Counted from the first letter of the stretch, positions 8,080 to 15,298 are shown. The stretch is 21,939 bases of DNA from Alphaproteobacteria bacterium (GCA_025998735.1 BNWJ01000011.1:1-21939); one strand, 5' to 3'. Notes: generated from the letters alone by a model not told the origin. Translations and numbers: made by a program.

Positions 8080-8169
8080 TAACCATGTTCATCAATTAGA
8101 TTTTGCCACTCTTTGACAGCGGAGTTTGAGAGGCTGCAAGACGCAAAAAATTAAATGTGAACATGGTTA
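8080..8169. ncRNA. Possible structured small RNA or 3' UTR hairpin
   Basis: TAACCATGTTCA (8080-8091) and TGAACATGGTTA (8158-8169) form a perfect 12-bp closing stem. Nested inside are TTTTGC/GCAAAA and then TCTTTGACAGC against GCTGCAAGA with two bulges, closing on a ~12-nt loop. The three stems are properly nested, so a single long RNA hairpin is possible on either strand. On the plus strand a promoter-like pair lies just before it. On the minus strand it begins directly after the UPF0158 stop codon. A small palindromic mobile element is the alternative. No U-tract follows. Confidence 0.4.
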
Positions 8170-8170
8170 A

Positions 8171-8874
8171 TCATGATCCTGTTGCATACGGAATATCATT
8201 TTCTTCGCACCAGCTCTGCGCAATATCGACATATGCCCGATGACGAAACTCGTAATAATCAGCCTCAAGGCCATTTTGGAACAGGACATCCTTAAAATAG
8301 CGGAACGCTCCTTTATCATCCAATGCAAAAAAGAGTTTGTTCTGCTTCCCTTCATCTTTGACAGACTCCGCGAAATCAGACATAATGCTGTACTCGTGGA
8401 TCTTGCTACCCCAGCAGTTTGTAGAAACCCTGAAATTTTCGAGTTTTGGGATTTCCCGATGCACGCAGGACCTCTTCCACCAGATGCCACTTTCCCACAA
8501 AAGCGTTAAAAATCGCCAAAATCACAAAAATTTTCAACCATTAACGGAAATTTTATCATTTTCTGATATTATGGTACCTGGTGGAGAGAGACTTGCGGCG
8601 CATTTTTCTATAGATCAACTCAAAAATCAGAGCATCGCAGAACTCCTGGGGTGTTAAGCTCGTGGATATCATATTTACTTGGTAAGAGAACATAATTACC
8701 TGAACTAGCGATGTCGTTCAATAGCTCTTCATCGTCTTCAATTCCACTAATATCACTATTGAATATCATAACAAATTTGCCGGTCATGGTGTTCAAATAT
8801 TGCTCAACGCCATCACAGTTAATTCCGAGCTCATTAGCGATATCTTCCAATTTCATAGTCACTTTTTTTGCCAT
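8171..8874 (-). pseudogene. UPF0158 family gene interrupted by an inserted element
   Basis: The N-terminal part (8874 to about 8659) reads MAKKVTMKLEDIANELGI and continues to LLPSKYDIHE. The C-terminal part (about 8392 to 8171) reads YSIMSDFAESV, then KGAFRYFKDVL, then WCEEND, and stops with TGA. Both halves match the UPF0158 pattern (PF03682; function unknown, about 140-160 residues). Between them lies a 257-bp element flanked by the 9-bp duplication CTCGTGGAT. Removing the element and one duplication restores one frame, giving a 145-residue protein with DIHEYSIM across the junction. In the present sequence the first half runs 12 residues into the element and stops. A ribosome-binding site (AGAGGA) precedes ATG 8874. 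The disruption looks recent because neither half has decayed. Confidence 0.88.
8402..8658 (+). mobile_element. 257-bp non-autonomous inverted-repeat element, copy 1 (inside UPF0158)
   Basis: The left end CTTGCTACCCCAGCAGTT and the right end, read inward on the other strand, CTTAACACCCCAGGAGTT are imperfect terminal inverted repeats of about 18 bp. The direct repeat CTCGTGGAT lies immediately outside both ends (8393-8401 and 8659-8667) as a 9-bp target duplication. The body is AT-rich and has no credible transposase frame. A homologous copy lies at 21428-21687 in the same orientation. It is best described as a MITE mobilised by a transposase encoded elsewhere. An inner pair of arms (CTCTTCCACCAG at 8472 and CTGGTGGAGAG at 8578) gives a second, nested symmetry. 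Confidence 0.9.
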
Positions 8875-8926
8875 AACGGTCCTCTATATGCATTAACTTC
8901 TCCATGTTTTTTTCTTTAAATACGAA

Positions 8927-8938
8927 ACTATCGATAGT
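8927..8938. promoter_or_regulatory. 12-bp perfect palindrome upstream of the UPF0158 gene
   Basis: ACTATCGATAGT is a perfect palindrome about 55 nt before the UPF0158 start, in the 138-nt gap after the HAD hydrolase gene. Its position would suit an operator, but no partner or second copy is visible. Confidence 0.25.
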
Positions 8939-9012
8939 AAAAATACCACATCCGCACTTGTTTGCCGAGTGTTTTTTAAACGAACAGTAGAACCGAAATT
9001 CCAGTAGCACCA

Positions 9013-10056
9013 CTATACATAAGCAGATATATCGCCTTCCAAGTGAGCGAATTGCCGGATTACGTGTGTTGGGCGGACATCTCCTGCAATACCAGACATT
9101 TTTCTGGTCATGTCGTTCAGAAACGCTTCGACTTTTTCTTCATCTGACAGTGCGTAATCCATTCTGTTACAGAATTCTTCCGTTATTCCAGTCATAACCA
9201 TTATGGAATCTATACCGGAATTATTGGCGCCGGCTATGTCTGTCCATGGTGTGTCGCCAATCATCGCAATTCTATCCTGAGGATTTGCGAATTGCTTGGC
9301 GTATTCGAATATTCCCGCATAGGGTTTTCCGAAATACACAACTTTCCCGCCGAGTTTTTCGTAATGCTTTCCTATGCATCCTTGAGTAATGATTGGAACC
9401 TTTATGGAGTCGTTATGTACGAATCCATGAGCGAAAATATCGGGATTTGCAACAACCAACACGCTGTTTCTTTTAAGGCAGGAATCGAGTGCGACGGCAA
9501 ATTCGGAAAATGTTTTTCTGCCGAAGCTATCCCTCAGATTGTGCCAGTCTCTATTGACGACATCGCAGATATCAACCGATTCGTCTCCGTCGAAAACATC
9601 GTCTATTCTTACGCGACCATAGGACGATCGGGGGACTCCCACATAAATAAAGTCAGCGTCAGCGTAGTCATCAACTGTTACAACATGAGCTTTTTCAAAT
9701 ATACTGTCATTTCCCATAAATAGGTATTTCACTCTGTTGCCGCTCGATCCTATCAAATCGGCAAATTCCTTCGGTTTGTTTACCACAAAATAATGAATGA
9801 ACTCTCCGGACGTTATCATTTCATCATAATGGACGTTTTCAAACATGCTTCGCTGCGAGTATCCGAGCTTGGCGTCCCGCGATACCTGGGCAACATTCGA
9901 TAGGATAATGATTTTTTTCTTCAGATTTTTCAGCTGTTGCATTGTACTTAGTGTGCCATCGTAGATATTAACGCCATCGTACAAAACCCCGTATATATCA
10001 ACAAAAAATGTATCGTATAAATTTGCAAGATCTAAAATATCGTTCCTAATGTCCAT
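9013..10056 (-). CDS. HAD superfamily class IIA hydrolase (TIGR01459-like)
   Basis: HAD enzymes of this class remove phosphate from small metabolites through an aspartyl-phosphate intermediate; the substrate here cannot be told. Visible motifs are motif I FFVDIYGVLYDG (nucleophile Asp20), motif II IIILSN (Ser at about 53), a lysine in YFGKPYAGIFEYA and motif IV IAMIGDTPWTDIAGANNSGI. The second Asp of the usual DxD is Tyr22, in keeping with the D-x-W/Y-G form of this alphaproteobacterial subfamily. At 347 residues it is longer than most members. ATG 10056 is preceded by GGGGAG, 4 nt away. It follows ettA by 24 nt and is probably in the same transcript. Confidence 0.85.
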   Translation of the reverse strand: MDIRNDILDLANLYDTFFVDIYGVLYDGVNIYDGTLSTMQQLKNLKKKIIILSNVAQVSRDAKLGYSQRSMFENVHYDEMITSGEFIHYFVVNKPKEFADLIGSSGNRVKYLFMGNDSIFEKAHVVTVDDYADADFIYVGVPRSSYGRVRIDDVFDGDESVDICDVVNRDWHNLRDSFGRKTFSEFAVALDSCLKRNSVLVVANPDIFAHGFVHNDSIKVPIITQGCIGKHYEKLGGKVVYFGKPYAGIFEYAKQFANPQDRIAMIGDTPWTDIAGANNSGIDSIMVMTGITEEFCNRMDYALSDEEKVEAFLNDMTRKMSGIAGDVRPTHVIRQFAHLEGDISAYV

Positions 10057-10080
10057 AATACTCCCCTACTCCACTCAACT

Positions 10081-11763
10081 TTAAACCGAAGACAGTTTCT
10101 TGTATTTTATCCTCTGGGGAACTAATTCGCTTATGCCAAGTCTACGTTTTTTATCTTCCTCGTAGGATGTGAAATCGCCCTGAAACCATTCTACTTTACT
10201 TTCGCCTTCAAATGACAGTATATGTGTGGAGATTCTGTCCAAAAACCATCGATCGTGACTTATGACCACGGCACATCCGGCAAAATCCAGCAGTGCATCC
10301 TCCAGACTTCTCAGTGTATCCACATCCAGATCGTTGGTTGGCTCGTCCAGTAATATCACGTTGGCGCCGGATTTCAGGATCTTCGCCAGATGAACTCTAT
10401 TGCGTTCGCCACCAGACAGCTGATTGATATATTTCTGCTGATCTGTTCCCTTAAATCCGAAGTTGGAAACATATGCACGACTCGGCATTTTTCGATTGCC
10501 TAACTCAATTTCATCGAGAGAGTCGGATATTTCTTCCCAAACCGTCTTCCTACTGTCCAGAGAATCTCGACTTTGATCGACGTAGGCCATTTTTACAGTC
10601 TCGCCTATTTTTATGGAACCGGAACTCGGAGATTCTCTTCCGACTATGAGCTTGAACAGGGTGCTTTTTCCTGCCCCGTTGGCGCCTATGACACCAACAA
10701 TCGCGCCTGGAGGCAGTTCAAACGACACCCCCTCAAACAGGACTTTATCCTGAAAAGATTTACCCACCGATTTCGCATTTATAACGATATCGCCGAGACG
10801 CGGACCAGATGGAATATATAGCGCCGCCGTATTGTAAGTTCTGGAATTTTCCTCGGCAAGCATCTGCTCATAGCTATTGATTCTCGCCTTGCTTTTGGCA
10901 TGACGCGCCTTGGGAGATTGGCGAATCCACTCCAACTCGCGAGCCAGAAAACGCTGTCTATCGGTTTCTTTCTTATCCAACTGCTCGTTGCGCTTCTGTC
11001 TTTCCTCCAGCCACGCCGAATAATTTCCTTCAAACGGATATGTATTGCCCCGGTCAAGTTCCAGTATCCATCCCACAACGTTGTCCAGAAAATATCGATC
11101 GTGAGTAACAAGAACGACCGCTCCTTTGTATTCCTGAAGATATTTTTCGAGCCAGGCGATGGACTCCGCATCCAAATGGTTGGTCGGCTCGTCCAAAAGC
11201 AGAAGATCTGGTTTTTGCAGAAGCAATTTACAGAGAGCGACTCTTCTCTTTTCGCCTCCGGATAGATTTTCCACGCGCGCATCTCCGTTCGGACAGCGCA
11301 GAGCATCCATCGCTATTTCCACCGTTCTATTGAGATCCCAGAGATTGAGGGCGTCTATTTTGTCCTGAAGCGCCGCCTGTTTTGCAATGAGGTCGTTCAT
11401 CTCGTCGTCAGATGTTATTTCGGCAAATTTAGCAGAAACCGCATCAAATTCATCCAGTATGGCCTTCTGATCCGCCAGCGCCGAGACTATGTTCTCGTAT
11501 ACACTGAGACTATTGTCCAGTCCTGGCTCCTGTGGAAGATATCCGACAGACGCTCCCTTGGCCAACCAAGCCTCTCCGTTGAAATCAGTATCTATGCCTG
11601 CCATTATCTTCATAAGAGTGGATTTTCCGGCGCCGTTGCTTCCGATAATCCCAATTTTTGCATCGGGAAAGAAGGAAAGATACGTTTCCTTTAGAACCTG
11701 TTTGCCTCCAGGATATACCTTGGAAGCACCTTTCATAACATATATATATTGGTAAGAAGCCAT
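10081..11763 (-). CDS. ettA: EttA-type ABC-F translational throttle ATPase
   Basis: EttA binds the ribosomal E site and gates entry into elongation according to the ATP/ADP state. The 560-residue soluble protein has two ABC domains and no membrane segments. The first has Walker A GSNGAGKST, signature LSGGEKRR and Walker B LLLLDEPTNHLD. The second has GANGAGKST, LSGGERNR and VILLDEPTNDLD. Between them is the ABC-F linker region (ELEWIRQSPKARHAKSKARI). The C terminus EDKKRRLG followed by RIKYKKL is characteristic of EttA (about 555 residues in E. coli). I use ATG 11763 because AGGA lies 5 nt upstream; the in-frame TTG at 11778 is before that site. It lies 26 nt after the IPP isomerase gene. Confidence 0.94.
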   Translation of the reverse strand: MASYQYIYVMKGASKVYPGGKQVLKETYLSFFPDAKIGIIGSNGAGKSTLMKIMAGIDTDFNGEAWLAKGASVGYLPQEPGLDNSLSVYENIVSALADQKAILDEFDAVSAKFAEITSDDEMNDLIAKQAALQDKIDALNLWDLNRTVEIAMDALRCPNGDARVENLSGGEKRRVALCKLLLQKPDLLLLDEPTNHLDAESIAWLEKYLQEYKGAVVLVTHDRYFLDNVVGWILELDRGNTYPFEGNYSAWLEERQKRNEQLDKKETDRQRFLARELEWIRQSPKARHAKSKARINSYEQMLAEENSRTYNTAALYIPSGPRLGDIVINAKSVGKSFQDKVLFEGVSFELPPGAIVGVIGANGAGKSTLFKLIVGRESPSSGSIKIGETVKMAYVDQSRDSLDSRKTVWEEISDSLDEIELGNRKMPSRAYVSNFGFKGTDQQKYINQLSGGERNRVHLAKILKSGANVILLDEPTNDLDVDTLRSLEDALLDFAGCAVVISHDRWFLDRISTHILSFEGESKVEWFQGDFTSYEEDKKRRLGISELVPQRIKYKKLSSV

Positions 11764-11789
11764 AAAATTCCTATACAAAAAAACTAAAA

Positions 11790-12878
11790 TTACGAGACTT
11801 TCTTTATTTTCGCCGATCTCAATTCGTCGATATTCCTACATCCGGTGCACAGCATCGCCGTTTTTAGCTCCAGAATCAGAGACTCGACAAATATTTCACA
11901 TTCAGAACGAGATATCATGGCGCTTTTCAGGAACTCCGAGGCATTGCCACAAAAGTCTGCTCCCAAAGCTATGGACTTGGCCATGTCAACTCCTGTTCTC
12001 ACCCCACCGCTGGCGATAATTTTTATATCCTTTACGTTATCTGCGATTTCCTTTACGCATTCGGCGGTTGTATTTCCCCATCCGATAAAGGCTTGGGAGG
12101 CATTGTGCACCACAATGTCATTCGATCTTTTCTTTTCAATTTCGGACCAGGAAATGGAACCAGCCCCCGCCACATCGACGGCATACACACCGACATCCGC
12201 CAATTTCTGAGCAACGGTTTTGGATATGCCATAGCCGACTTCTTTAACAATTACGGGAGCGTCTAATCTGGAGCAAATTTTTTCTATTTTGTTGAGTATC
12301 CCGGAGAAATTCGTATTTCCTCCCATTTGGAACACCTCGTGCAGCGGATTCAGATGAAATACCATCGCATCGGCATCTATCATATCTATGGCTCTGCGAC
12401 ATTCGTCGATGGAAAATCCATAATTCAATTGCACCGCTCCGAAATTTGCGAATACCAAGATATCGGGCGCATATTTTCTGATTTTATAGGTTATTTCCAA
12501 AGAACTATCCGTCAACGCACACCGCTGACTTCCAACGGCAAAACCTATCCTGAAATCATTGGCCAGTTCCGACAGCGCTTTGTTGATTTTTCTGCTTTTA
12601 TCGGATCCACCGGTAATTGGCGATATCATCATTGGTATGTTCATTTTTCTTCCGAGAACATTTACGGACGTATCTATTTCCGAGAAATCCACTTCCGGCA
12701 ATGCATTGTGCTCAAATCTATAATCTTTGAAACCAGGATCAAGTTCGACAGACGGAGACTCCGACAGCGCAATTGAAATATGCTCGTCTTTTCTTGAGGA
12801 AATCTTGTTGGGTTTTTTGCGCGAATCATCGACGGAAAAATCGTGGTTAATCACTGGATTCGGAAGAAATTTTCTCAC
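11790..12878 (-). CDS. fni: Type 2 isopentenyl-diphosphate isomerase with altered catalytic motif
   Basis: This FMN-dependent enzyme interconverts IPP and DMAPP for isoprenoid synthesis. The 362-residue TIM-barrel protein shows SRKDEH (28-33), ITGGSDKSR (88-96), AVGSQR, NFGAVQLNYG, VIVKEVGYGIS, a SWSEIE loop, IIASGGVRTG for FMN phosphate binding and the C-terminal TAMLCTGCRN. The family motif HLNxxQE reads HLNPLHE here: His180 replaces the glutamine (Gln160 in S. shibatae) implicated in the proton transfer. His175, Asn177 and Glu181 are kept. The N terminus is about 20 residues longer than usual. The GTG start overlaps the end of the ferritin-like gene by 4 nt (GTGA), so translation is probably coupled. 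Activity should not be taken for granted because of His180. Confidence 0.92.
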   Translation of the reverse strand: MRKFLPNPVINHDFSVDDSRKKPNKISSRKDEHISIALSESPSVELDPGFKDYRFEHNALPEVDFSEIDTSVNVLGRKMNIPMMISPITGGSDKSRKINKALSELANDFRIGFAVGSQRCALTDSSLEITYKIRKYAPDILVFANFGAVQLNYGFSIDECRRAIDMIDADAMVFHLNPLHEVFQMGGNTNFSGILNKIEKICSRLDAPVIVKEVGYGISKTVAQKLADVGVYAVDVAGAGSISWSEIEKKRSNDIVVHNASQAFIGWGNTTAECVKEIADNVKDIKIIASGGVRTGVDMAKSIALGADFCGNASEFLKSAMISRSECEIFVESLILELKTAMLCTGCRNIDELRSAKIKKVS

Positions 12879-13399
12879 TTAACACCCTCGCTACATTCCT
12901 TTGGCACTCTTCTTTCCATTTCTTCATCGAATATAAATACACCAAGATCAGTCGACTGCATTTTCCGGAACCTATTCAGAAGCTCCTCTGAAAAAGCCTC
13001 TCTCTTCATTTGATCCTCTACAAACCACATGAGCAAAGTCTGTGACTGATAATCCTTATCTCCAACAGCAAACTCATAAAGCGTCGTTATGCTGGACGAC
13101 ACCTTCTGCTCTATCTTAACAATTTCTTCAAATATATGTAAAGGAGCTCTCCAATCTTGTTTTGGAGGTTGAATCTGCAAAAATTTTACCTTTCCGTTTC
13201 TTGAGCGCATATGATTATATATCCGCATAGCACGCTCCAGATGCTCTTTTACCTGAACTGCAGCCCATTTCGAGCATCCACCGAGTCCCATATCCGCAAA
13301 TATGTTAGACATCGACAGAAATGTATAGGAACACACCAACTCCTCTGCAATCTGCTTATTTAGCGTGTCATGCACTCTTTTCCCGAATATAAGCGGCAT
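12875..13399 (-). CDS. Ferritin-like protein with altered ferroxidase ligands
   Basis: Ferritins store iron in a 24-subunit shell after oxidising Fe(II) at a diiron site. The 174-residue protein aligns with E. coli FtnA at a constant offset of 3: LNKQIAEELVCSYTFLSMS, VKEHLERAM, IVKIEQKV and MWFVEDQ. The ligands corresponding to Glu17, Glu94 and Gln127 are kept (Glu20, Glu97, Gln130). Glu50 is His53, His53 is Arg56 and Glu130 is Arg133. The diiron centre is therefore probably impaired or different, and the protein may rely on a partner or have another role. I start at ATG 13399, preceded by GGAGTGAG; the TTG at 13429 lies before that site. It is 69 nt after infA and overlaps the next gene by 4 nt. 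Confidence 0.85.
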   Translation of the reverse strand: MPLIFGKRVHDTLNKQIAEELVCSYTFLSMSNIFADMGLGGCSKWAAVQVKEHLERAMRIYNHMRSRNGKVKFLQIQPPKQDWRAPLHIFEEIVKIEQKVSSSITTLYEFAVGDKDYQSQTLLMWFVEDQMKREAFSEELLNRFRKMQSTDLGVFIFDEEMERRVPKECSEGVK

Positions 13400-13468
13400 A
13401 AACTCACTCCAACAAAAACAGAAAACCAAACACTACCAATAGATTACATCGAATAAGTAAAAATATGA

Positions 13469-13687
13469 TTACTTTGATCTGAAAGTTATGCGACCCTTGG
13501 TAAAATCGTAGGTTGTCATCTCAACGGTAACCCTATCCCCCACTAGGACGCGAATTCTATTTTTCTTCATTCTTCCTGAAGTATGAGCCAAAATAATGTG
13601 ATCATTTTCCAGTTTAACGCGAAACATCGCGTTCGGTAACACTTCCGTAACTTCGCCAGAGAATTCTATTAAATCTTCTTTAGGCAT
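13469..13687 (-). CDS. infA: Translation initiation factor IF-1
   Basis: IF-1 binds the 30S A site and helps IF-2 and IF-3 during initiation. The product has exactly the family length, 72 residues, when started at ATG 13687, which has GGAG 5 nt upstream. It is a single OB-fold protein with the usual features: [48 protein letters not shown] and the end KGRITFRSK. The frame stays open upstream to 13729, but those codons overlap the promoter. It is the first gene of a same-strand run reaching to about 9013. Confidence 0.96.
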   Translation of the reverse strand: MPKEDLIEFSGEVTEVLPNAMFRVKLENDHIILAHTSGRMKKNRIRVLVGDRVTVEMTTYDFTKGRITFRSK

Positions 13688-13710
13688 GAGAACTCCATAA
13701 AAACTACGAT

Positions 13711-13739
13711 ATAATATACCAAGATCCACTTTTCTTCAA
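13711..13739 (-). promoter_or_regulatory. Promoter of the infA run
   Basis: On the minus strand TTGAAG (13739-13734) and TATTAT (13716-13711) are separated by exactly 17 nt. The -10 box ends 23 nt before the infA ATG. The downstream gaps (69, -4, 26 and 24 nt) contain no clear terminator, so infA, the ferritin-like gene, fni, ettA and the HAD gene are probably cotranscribed. Confidence 0.7.
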
Positions 13740-13770
13740 TTGATAGTGTGTGTATTTCGCACAATCTTTG

Positions 13771-13796
13771 CTGTTGTTTCCATATTGCAACAACAG
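13771..13796. other. 8-bp stem hairpin in the infA upstream gap
   Basis: CTGTTGTT (13771-13778) pairs with AACAACAG (13789-13796). It sits about 30 nt upstream of the infA -35 box. There is no U-tract on either side, so a regulatory site or a weak terminator are equally possible. The rest of 13740-14054 holds no gene that I can see. Confidence 0.25.
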
Positions 13797-13989
13797 AATC
13801 GTCTTAAATCAATAAAAAATATAACGCAGTGACGCCACGTTTCTATTGCTCTCTTGCATTAGGAAGAATTCATTATTGGTTGAAGTTCAAGCTACATCCT
13901 GCGATTGATGAACAGGGCGCGATTATAAACGAAAAATTAATATCTAGATCTCGCACAGTAATGTTTCTATGTTTTTTACAAAAGAACAT

Positions 13990-14018
13990 TTGACTTTTTT
14001 TGTTGCCCATGTTACGTT
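13990..14018 (+). promoter_or_regulatory. Candidate promoter of the basic-tailed exported protein
   Basis: TTGACT (13990-13995) is followed after 17 nt by TACGTT (14013-14018), 36 nt before the ATG at 14055. The -35 is strong and the -10 is weak. Confidence 0.4.
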
Positions 14019-14054
14019 TGCCTGTTGTGTGGTTTATTAAAATGGAGAAAGAAA

Positions 14055-14450
14055 ATGAAATATATCAGAAATGAGTTTTTGTTGGCAACTGTGGCTGTGT
14101 TGTTGTTTTATGCGGCAAATGTAAATGGGATGAATGAGGAAGTCAAAAGTGAGAAAGATTCGTCTTTTATGACTACTCTAACCGGCACGGACCTCTCTAC
14201 GGAGGAGAATAGGCAAAGTGTCAGTGAATCGTCTTCTAGAACCATTTCAGTCGACTGTGACCTCTCTACGGATGCGTATTCTAGCTATGGCGAAGCTGAT
14301 GACGAAGCATCTGAGAGTGATCATGCTGGCAACGGCCTAGCGAAAAAATCACGAAAGCGTAGAGCACACCATCGTCCCAAACACCGATCCGGAAACGTAG
14401 TGGGCCGAAAAAAGGCTGGGGAACACAAAGACTGCGGTGACAAAAAATGA
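14055..14450 (+). CDS. Small exported protein with strongly basic tail
   Basis: I recognise no family. The start ATG 14055 is supported by GGAG 7 nt upstream; upstream in-frame codons from 14025 are unlikely to be translated. The 131 residues fall into three parts. Residues 1-25 form a Sec signal peptide (MKYIRNEFLLATVAVLLFYAANVNG). An acidic Ser/Thr/Asp/Glu-rich middle has two similar blocks (TGTDLSTEEN and SVDCDLSTDAYS). The Lys/Arg/His-rich tail includes KKSRKRRAHHRPKHRS and GRKKAGEHKD. The basic tail resembles a eukaryotic nuclear-localisation signal or a nucleic-acid-binding segment. With the signal peptide it suggests a host-directed protein, but nothing in the sequence proves delivery. 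The 175 nt after its stop contain no gene that I can see. Confidence 0.7.
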   Translation: MKYIRNEFLLATVAVLLFYAANVNGMNEEVKSEKDSSFMTTLTGTDLSTEENRQSVSESSSRTISVDCDLSTDAYSSYGEADDEASESDHAGNGLAKKSRKRRAHHRPKHRSGNVVGRKKAGEHKDCGDKK

Positions 14451-14625
14451 CTTTAATCGGGACCGGGCGGTGAGTGTCTCGTAGCCTTGGGATTTTCTTG
14501 GGATTCTGTGAATTTTATCTGATTTTTCACATCACTGGTTATGCGCTCCGCAAAACATCGAATGATATTTGGTTTTTTTGTGTCTTTTAACTATTTTTTA
14601 GTATTTATATGTTTTGATTACTATT

Positions 14626-14694
14626 AGACCTGTTGCAAAAGCCTCTTGGAGTCACTGATTATCAGGATCAAAAATAGGCCTACGCAACAGGTCT
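14626..14694. mobile_element. 69-bp palindromic element, copy A
   Basis: The ends AGACCTGTTGCAAAAGCC and, read inward from the other side, AGACCTGTTGCGTAGGCC are inverted repeats with three mismatches in 18. The element is flanked by ATT on both sides (14623-14625 and 14695-14697), a 3-bp target duplication. It matches the copy at 15449-15517 except for one base (T/C). It has no coding capacity and is probably mobilised by a transposase elsewhere. Confidence 0.88.
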
Positions 14695-14736
14695 ATTGTG
14701 ATCTAGCGTTTTTTTTACAACTATGGAGATCTAAAG

Positions 14737-15270
14737 ATGAAAAGATTTTATGAACTTTGTGCGTTTTGTATGATTTGTATGTTTGTTGCTTCTTGTGATG
14801 TAAAGGCGGCAATGATTAGGCCAAGTGACCGTCCATCCGCAGCAGGTGTTCTAAACAAGTACGCAGAGTCGCTATCTAAAGAGCAACACGACGAACTGTT
14901 TTCTACCCATAGCTCAACATTTTATACCAACAGCTCTTCCGACGCGGCGGATCTTTTGTGTCAACACGTAGAATCGCTGTCTAATGAGCGTATCAACGCC
15001 CTGGCTCCTGAACAAGTGGCGCTATTGTTTAATCTATCGCCGTTCCTATTTTCTCCTGATCAAATTCGATCGTTCAACGAAGCTCAGATTTTAAAGATAG
15101 AAAAATCGGATTGTTTAAAAATTGGCACGGTGCATATTGCTAAAGCGCCAGTGTTTCGTACGCCGGGTTGGTACGGAAGTGAACATCGACAGGCGTTCGA
15201 AGCAAGAGTAATGAATATCATTGCCGCAAAGTACTCCTCCAAAAATGTTACAGAAACAGAAAAAAAGTAA
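14737..15270 (+). CDS. Putative exported lipoprotein between two 69-bp elements
   Basis: The family is not recognised. ATG 14737 has GGAG 8 nt upstream. The N terminus MKRFYELCAFCMICMFVASC fits a lipoprotein signal with lipobox VASC (Cys20). Cleavage by signal peptidase I after VKA is the alternative. The body contains two similar segments of the type NKYAESLSKEQHDELF and QHVESLSNERINAL, then LAPEQVALLFNLSP and FSPDQIRSFNEAQILKI. This is a repeating Ser/Ala-x-x-Gln pattern that suggests short helical repeats. The gene is bracketed by near-identical 69-bp palindromic elements about 43 nt before the start and 178 nt after the stop. The unit could therefore move or be lost as a block (inference). 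Confidence 0.75.
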   Translation: MKRFYELCAFCMICMFVASCDVKAAMIRPSDRPSAAGVLNKYAESLSKEQHDELFSTHSSTFYTNSSSDAADLLCQHVESLSNERINALAPEQVALLFNLSPFLFSPDQIRSFNEAQILKIEKSDCLKIGTVHIAKAPVFRTPGWYGSEHRQAFEARVMNIIAAKYSSKNVTETEKK

Positions 15271-15272
15271 GG

Positions 15273-15298
15273 CGTCGGCTTCTCTGCTGGTGATTTTT
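15273..15298 (+). terminator. Rho-independent terminator after the lipoprotein gene
   Basis: CGTCGGC (15273-15279) pairs with GCTGGTG (15286-15292), using three G-U pairs, around a 6-nt loop. ATTTTTG follows. It begins 2 nt after the stop codon. Confidence 0.5.

Noticed and set aside
8337..8657. Plus-strand frames 8240-8509 and 8337-8657
   Set aside because: They run through the inserted element and the antisense of UPF0158. Their apparent conservation with 21344-21535 is explained by the two copies of the element.
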